Shown here piece after piece: positions 58,557 through 64,000 of a DNA stretch of 64,000 bases. The stretch spans positions 53,514,591 to 53,578,590 of the forward strand of contig CM060947.1 in the NCBI GenBank assembly GCA_030765055.1, given 5' to 3'. The DNA comes from Mantis religiosa. Its lineage: Eukaryota; Arthropoda; Insecta; Mantodea; Mantidae. The notes beneath the pieces are model-generated. The model was given only the letters and a program-made list of their open reading frames with translations, was not told the DNA's origin and did not search any database. The position numbers and the translations under genes were made by a program. How positions within the stretch are numbered: the stretch's first letter is position 1; the number at the start of each line of letters is the position of its first letter.

Positions 58557-60356
58557 ATGTCTGATATGTGATATTTGACTTTATTCATGTTACCTACTTC
58601 TGCTGATTTCAAATAAAATATTTTCATTTGAAAAAAGGGGAATTAACAGTTATTACTCTAGTTACCTGTTACTTTTCATTTCAGCCATGTCATTTCTCAT
58701 TAATTCCCCCCGAAAATTTGCGCGAAGTTAATGCGAATTTATGGTAAAATATTCACCGCAAAACAGCACCAATTAAAATTATTAATGCGAATTATATAAA
58801 TGATTGTCACCACAAAATCTTGCCTCTGATAATGCTGATGATGGTGATGGTGATGATGATACCATTGGGGAACATTTCCGAATCTTTGGAAATTAAAACA
58901 TGAGTAAGATAAGGAGATGGTCTTTCTCCACCGTTCTTTAATTGTGACTTTGGAAAGTAATGCAGGAATGGCGTAGGCAGAAAATGAATCTTAAAATGAA
59001 TCAATAATATTAGGGAGAGGAATATTAGTGATAGATTTCCAAGCAATGTTAGCCCGTGACATCATACCCCGAAAGCCAAGGTTGCCATGTGGGGCGTGTT
59101 GGTAACCAACCAACCACTTTATCGAAAGACTCCCTCACTCGGTAACACAGTGATATGATGGTACCATTTCAGGTTTGTAATGTAGTAATTACTGATAAAT
59201 TTCAATAAACAGATGCTCTAATTAAGATTTTAATTTTATCCTACCCAAAAATCAAATTTATTCATAATAAACTATTACCTTCTTCAAAGAAGTTTCGACC
59301 TAAATGGTAGTTTGGAATAGCGAGGCATCTTTGTTAATATTCCTGTTGTACCCCTAAAAAAATATGTTAAATGCATGGTTTCTTAAGGATGGTCAGAACA
59401 TGTATTTTATACGAAATCTCGACATAAAAGTTTACGAATAGAATTCAAGACTTTCCTGTAAACTACAAAGAAATTTAACATAGTTCGGTGAAAGCGCATG
59501 CTTCTACAGTAAAATTTTAGTCTACCTTAATCATAAATTGAGTGTATTTGTCATTTTCAGTATATTAATTATGTTGTATGCGTTGAGCATTGAATTGTTG
59601 GCAAAAAGCAGTTGATGATGAAGTTGCAGGAAACCAGGCCATGCTCGAAAGTTCCCCATCGGATCAAAGTGTTACAAGCGATTACAAATTTGCAAACTCA
59701 GGCAAACAAACTTTGGTCCATAGAATTAACATGGATGGGAATCCGATTAAGAAAACACCCAGTGACCCCCTCAATAGGGGAGCGAACTTTCACAAGAAGT
59801 TTTCTCTGCTGCCATAAGGAAAAAGCAATTATATAGCAGGGTAGACTGCTGCTATCCATAAATCATGTCGACAGATTTCTTAGCATTTAAACTGGTGTTA
59901 ATCACCATTCTGCTCCTTTTTTAAAACGTCTCTGAAGAAAATAAATTGCAGGCGTCAGTTTAATCCCGTCACAATCGAAACTTTCTCTTGCAGCCCTCCA
60001 CTTACGGAGTTTCCAAAATATACACCCTCCCAACAACAAAGTAACACAACATCAGAGGATATGGGTATGGGGAAACTTGTCAAAATTGGACACTCAATAA
60101 GACATTCCGGTGGAAATCATAGACTTTATGAAAGAAAGGCTTACAGTAGCAAATCTGTGTTCCCTTCTCCAGTGTTGTCTGTCACTTCCTACAGTAAACT
60201 GCGAGAAATATTGTAAATTTTGCTACAGAGAGTGTTGTGTAAAAGTATGGCACTTTCTCAAATAGAAAATCTGTGAGAGACAATATGAGTGCGGTGGTTC
60301 AAATATGACCACGTTTTGTGTATTTGTTTGCTGTTTCCTTGTGTAACATAATTCGA
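58557..60356. other. Non-coding stretch
   Basis: No gene established. A GAT-rich trinucleotide run is at 58833-58862. Two overlapping frames at 59590-59836 (about 75 codons each) are unrecognised; one has a protein-like mixture of charged residues but no support as an exon. Confidence 0.35.
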
Positions 60357-60602
60357 CCTTCTAAAGATGAAGCCTGGGACTTAAGTACTTACTATAGTAA
60401 GTCACCACAAACGGTTTATCTCGGATGCGAGAGCACCTAGTGGTCTACCGGGGAAATATATGAGTCAAATGGAGAATTTAGTGTCAGGTCGGCACGTTGG
60501 CCATGGTAGCTCAAAGGTTAAGAGCGACTGGAGGGACACCAGGTGATCCGTGGTTCAAATTCCGGCCATGGCATTGAATTTTTCATGTTGACTCTGTCTA
60601 TT
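60357..60602 (+). mobile_element. SINE-A, best-preserved single copy
   Basis: Leader of about 140 bases, tRNA-like part at 60500-60571, and the start of the tail. The tRNA-like part is 72 bases long with a perfect 7-bp acceptor stem (GCCATGG / CCATGGC), a D-arm with A box (TAGCTCAAAGG) and a B box (GGTTCAAATTCC). The anticodon loop has a C or G in place of the usual U33, so it is a relic rather than a working tRNA. The leader upstream of the tRNA part is unusual, because SINEs normally start with the tRNA. Confidence 0.85.
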
Positions 60603-61615
60603 TAATTATCTTTTAGTCTTATAAGGCTCTTCACTATTTCCAGGTTCTGGTGGCACAGAGTTAGAGCTAGGGTCTCTATTTATAGTTTTATCAATGTTAG
60701 TCTTGTGTATCTTTGCTATTGTTTTGTTCTTTTGTTTTTATGCCTTTTTCTGCAACATCAACTTATACAGAGTCGATGTTAATGTTTCAGCAATATATAT
60801 TGCTACTCCCAGGCTCATTGATCTTTCCATCACATTCTTTATTGCTTGTTTCATATGTTCTTCTAACCATTTTCCTCTATTTTTGGCCTCCATGTTGACA
60901 GGAATGCCTATAAACGAACATTAATCTAATGTCAGTGCAAGCTCAGGGGATAAAAATATACCTCCGCATACGCTACTGGGAAAATTGCTCTCGTACGGTA
61001 CTGAGCAAATCACACGTACGTTTATATAACGTCATAGCACGGCCCGATTCTTTTAAACCGACACTGTATTTTGTGTTTGTGTAGTCTACTTAATACCAAA
61101 TAATATGCGTACAAATACTTAATTTGTTCTTCACTGGACAAGGCAGCAGCAATGTCAGCAGGTTATTAACTTCACAGCTCCAGTTCACTATACGACTTCT
61201 CTGAACAATAACTTCTGATTCAACGGTCAAAGAGGAGGGAAAACTTTCCGTTGGTAACAAAGATAGTTACTTGTCTAAATACATACCACGAACTTCTACT
61301 ATCTATCGGCAACTACGAGATATGACACCGTGCGGTACTGTGCACTGTGCGGTACTGAGCGCATCTCCCCTATCAGCTGACAAAGTTGACTTTTCCTTTT
61401 TTAGAGTTGCTTCACTTGGCGCAATGCACTGTTTGTGATTTACTTTCTGGAGTGTAGTGATATATCCAAGTATCATCCACGAGATTAAGCCGTCTTAAAA
61501 GTTCACTGGAATTTTTAAGGCAGAGCTACAAATCTTGTACAGATCTTATGAAAGCCAAAACATTATTTATAATATTATCTACACGTTTTTAGATATGTTT
61601 ATATCATCTGCTATC
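60603..61615. other. Non-coding stretch
   Basis: Nothing recognised. Confidence 0.45.
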
Positions 61616-61850
61616 TCAAACAACTTTAATGTGCGGTATTCCAGTACTAAACAATGATTTTTTTCCAATGATCTCTGGAGTTGTCACTTCCACAGGGCGT
61701 CCAGAGCCAGGCTCATCACTAGTGCTTTTACATCCCATTTTAAACTCTGCAACCCACCTTTTAATCATTGTATATGATTGGGCAGAGTCTTTCAATGTAC
61801 TGTCCATTTTGTTCTTGATTTTTTAGGCGTTAAGCCTTTCAAATGGAAGT
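61616..61850 (-). pseudogene. mariner transposase N-terminal fragment
   Basis: The minus-strand frame reads SYTMIKRWVAEFKMGCKSTS followed by DEPGSGRPVEVTTPEI, the second helix-turn-helix and linker of a mariner transposase (WVAEFKRG...DEPRSGRP...TTPEII type). Catalytic parts and terminal repeats are absent. It aligns to a part that is badly decayed in the 20.8-kb mariner, so whether they are the same family is unclear. Confidence 0.83.
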
Positions 61851-63325
61851 ATTTAATCACTGCTCTTTTTTCCAACTTGTACTGTTTAAAATGATGCAAT
61901 TTAAAATATAAACAAGCTATTAGCCTGTAACTGTAGATAAAAGATAGTCTAGAGTTAAACTATATGATGATCTCCGCCAAACTGGCCCTGTGGTGCCAGT
62001 CAAAGTTTCAAACTAGATATTTGTATTGAAGATTTCCTCAGCGAGATACGAAGCTTATGGTCGTGTAGCAAAGGAAAATCAGTATTAGGCGTAGAAAAAT
62101 AAAAGATATCAAAGCTATAAATGTTTTCAGAGAAATACGTCTTTACTTTCTCATTTATTTCTACGTTTTCATTGCTTTATGCACAAAAATTCAAACAAGC
62201 ACTTTCTTGACAGTATTTCTCTAGTAATTGCAATGTTACCCTTAGCAAGGTCAGAGAGTTTTTTAAGTACAGTCGTGCTGCTCGAACGTTACCATAGGTT
62301 TAATGGATACCTCTCATATAACGCACTGATTTCTCCACGTGGAGTAAACATCTATCTGTCATTTGTGATTCCTGCGAATTCCATTGGCTGCAGGCGTTCA
62401 TAGGTGCTTAGCACATGTCCAGGAAGCGCGGCAGTTCCCCTCTCACTCTTACCAGAGTAATCAGTGCATTATCTGAGAGGTTTCTATTAACAAAGATAAA
62501 GCTATGGTAACCATTTGAACAGCGCAACTATAATGTACCCTGCCAATTCAGTGGCTAGGATTATACTAAATAAACTCAGAAGGTGACGTTGTCAGCAGCA
62601 AAATTGGTTAGATTAGATATCCAATTAAGCACAAGAATTCAGAAGCAACATCATTACAAGGACCAATTAGTAATATAGAACGCAACAACACTATATCATA
62701 TTACAACCAATATATCAAAATGTTAACTACCGGGGATAACGATTAAATAAATTAGGCTGGACTCGTAGCGCAGTCGACGAGTTCTGGCTTCCATTATCTA
62801 CTGGAGGTTAAAATATTTCCTCTACCCAAGATTATTTTGAGATTTTCATTGTTACACGCTTGTATTTTAAATATTGGCACTTCTCTCAAATACTTGTTTG
62901 TTTGATTTGCTTTTTAAGTCTTTTCCGACCAGCGCAGAGAACAGGAATTCGATTTTAAGGCCAATTATACTTTAAGAAATATCTTACTATCGCTTAAAAC
63001 TTTTGTATTCCCTATTCACATTGTATCTACATGGAAGAATGCAATAATTTTTAGAATTAATCATATCCAAATATATATCTTAAATTTTTTAGCAAAAACA
63101 AATAAATATTAATTAAATATATTAAAGAAATTAGAAATAATAAATTTTGATATTTTATATTTATTATTAACAGTAAGAATTACATTAGGAATTATTTTTT
63201 ATTTTTAAATCATCCATTATCCTCTGTAGGTATAAGGAGACTTGGGAGGAGAGAGAATAAAGGAAAAGGAGTTTATTTGAAAAACAAATGCGTGCTTTAG
63301 CCAGATTTAGTTTTTATTGCGTAGT
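61851..63325. other. AT-rich non-coding stretch
   Basis: No gene recognised. A weak A-box-like stretch (TAGCGCAGTCG) at about 62768 has only a degraded B-box partner. Confidence 0.45.
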
Positions 63326-63602
63326 AAAAGTTTGTGCCTGCCTCGGTAGCGTAGATGGTAGCGTGTCTGCCTCACGTTCAAGAGGTCCCGAGTTCGAATA
63401 TCGGTTAGGGTGAGTTACCTGGATAAGGATTTTCCGGGGTTTCCCTTATCCTGGAAGACGAATGTCGGGTAACTCTAAGCTCTATGGACCCCGCGCTCAT
63501 TTTGAGCATCATTTCACCAGTTTCATTCATCGTCCGATATGACTTAACGTTGGAGGACGTAAATTACAACAACAACAACAACAACAACAACAAAAAGTTT
63601 GT
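63326..63602 (+). mobile_element. SINE-B, best-preserved copy, 10-bp TSD
   Basis: The body is 63336-63592. The head begins GCCTGCCTCGGTAGCGTAGA with A box GGTAGCGTAGATGG and B box GAGTTCGAATATC. The body includes GGTTTCCCTTATCCTGGAAG, and the 3' end GGAGGACGTAAATTA is followed by a (CAA)n tail of nine or so units. AAAAGTTTGT flanks it at 63326-63335 and 63593-63602. The intact tail and perfect TSD make it the youngest SINE-B here and the reference for the others. Confidence 0.93.
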
Positions 63603-64000
63603 CCATGTCTGACGTATATTAGTTATGTAAAATATTCCATAGGATTTCGCAGGTTATTCCTAGAAAATAGGAACACAGAATATCTTAGACATGTTGTTTT
63701 ATTCAATATCAACAGAACCAATTTTTAGGAAATAAAGGTGACAAAATATTTTCACAAAGAGGACAGTTTGGGTTGCGGAGGGAGATTTTCTTGAGAACTG
63801 TCATGTCCAAAACATTATAAACTTAAATACATTGGTTAGTTATTCAAGTTTGTTTTTATGATGTTCATACATACGCATACACACCTGGCCTGTTTCACCT
63901 TCTCTACTTCGTACTTACAAGTAAAGAAAATATTGCATTCTCTCCAAAATTTTGATAGAAAATTTCAATGGAAATATGTTTTAGGAATACCTACCCCCTA
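63603..64000. other. Non-coding stretch to the window edge
   Basis: Nothing recognised. Confidence 0.5.

Noticed and set aside
59590..59817. 75-codon frame with protein-like charge distribution
   Set aside because: A second overlapping frame is equally open, there is no domain, and the splice signals are not convincing.
60500..60571. Functional tRNA gene (perfect acceptor stem, A and B boxes)
   Set aside because: The same sequence recurs many times as part of a dispersed repeat, and the anticodon loop and T stem are irregular; it is the tRNA-like part of SINE-A.
63336..63410. Functional tRNA gene at the head of SINE-B
   Set aside because: Lacks a closing acceptor stem, is followed by a conserved SINE body, and is flanked by a TSD.

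Overview
This window looks like intergenic or intronic DNA from a large, AT-rich animal genome, most likely an insect or other arthropod. The evidence is the repeat content: tRNA-derived SINEs with target-site duplications (TSDs), non-LTR retrotransposon (LINE) remnants, a mariner element with a TA target, hAT-like and Tc1/IS630-like transposase remnants, and (AC)n/(TG)n microsatellites. Nothing indicates a prokaryote. The longest open frame is about 170 codons and is not recognisable. I cannot name the species. A hemimetabolous insect (cockroach, termite or stick insect type) is only an impression. I could not identify any host protein-coding exon or functional RNA gene with confidence.

Layout: 0-5 kb holds a cluster of TGACGTCA palindromes, one SINE-D with a clean TSD and a full SINE-C. 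6.9-8.8 kb holds three SINE-B copies. 12.9-13.4 kb is the decayed 3' end of an FADD-type LINE. 14.7-14.9 kb is a tRNA-like SINE. 18.8-20.3 kb is a minus-strand LINE with a YADD reverse transcriptase core and a CCHC-type tail. 20.4 kb has a 14-bp minisatellite, and 20.8-22.1 kb is a full-length but broken mariner. 22.6-26.8 kb holds SINE-A, B, E and C copies. 28.4-30.0 kb is a SINE-C split by two GC-rich units of about 0.5 kb; the same units lie inverted at 32.5-33.5 kb. 31.0-31.8 kb and 36.3-39.6 kb hold SINE-A units, several as dimers with inverted ends, plus a DDE transposase remnant at 38.5-39.1 kb. 43.5-44.2 kb is a LINE palm-domain fragment fused to a SINE-E and tandemly duplicated. 45-48.7 kb holds inverted pairs of SINE-B and SINE-A. 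51.5-52.2 kb is SINE-B nested in SINE-C. 52.8-55.4 kb holds LINE and DDE transposase remnants. 57.1-58.6 kb is a hAT-like ORF split by a SINE-A composite. 60-64 kb has a SINE-A, a mariner N-terminal fragment and a SINE-B with TSD.

The sequences interact as transposons rather than as a pathway: non-autonomous SINEs, presumably moved by LINE enzymes, have inserted into one another and into DNA transposons. The most distinctive signals are the repeated fold-back and dimer architecture of SINE-A, each flanked by a short TSD, and the GC-rich tandem unit present at two loci in opposite orientation. SINE-A to SINE-F are my own working labels, not database names.
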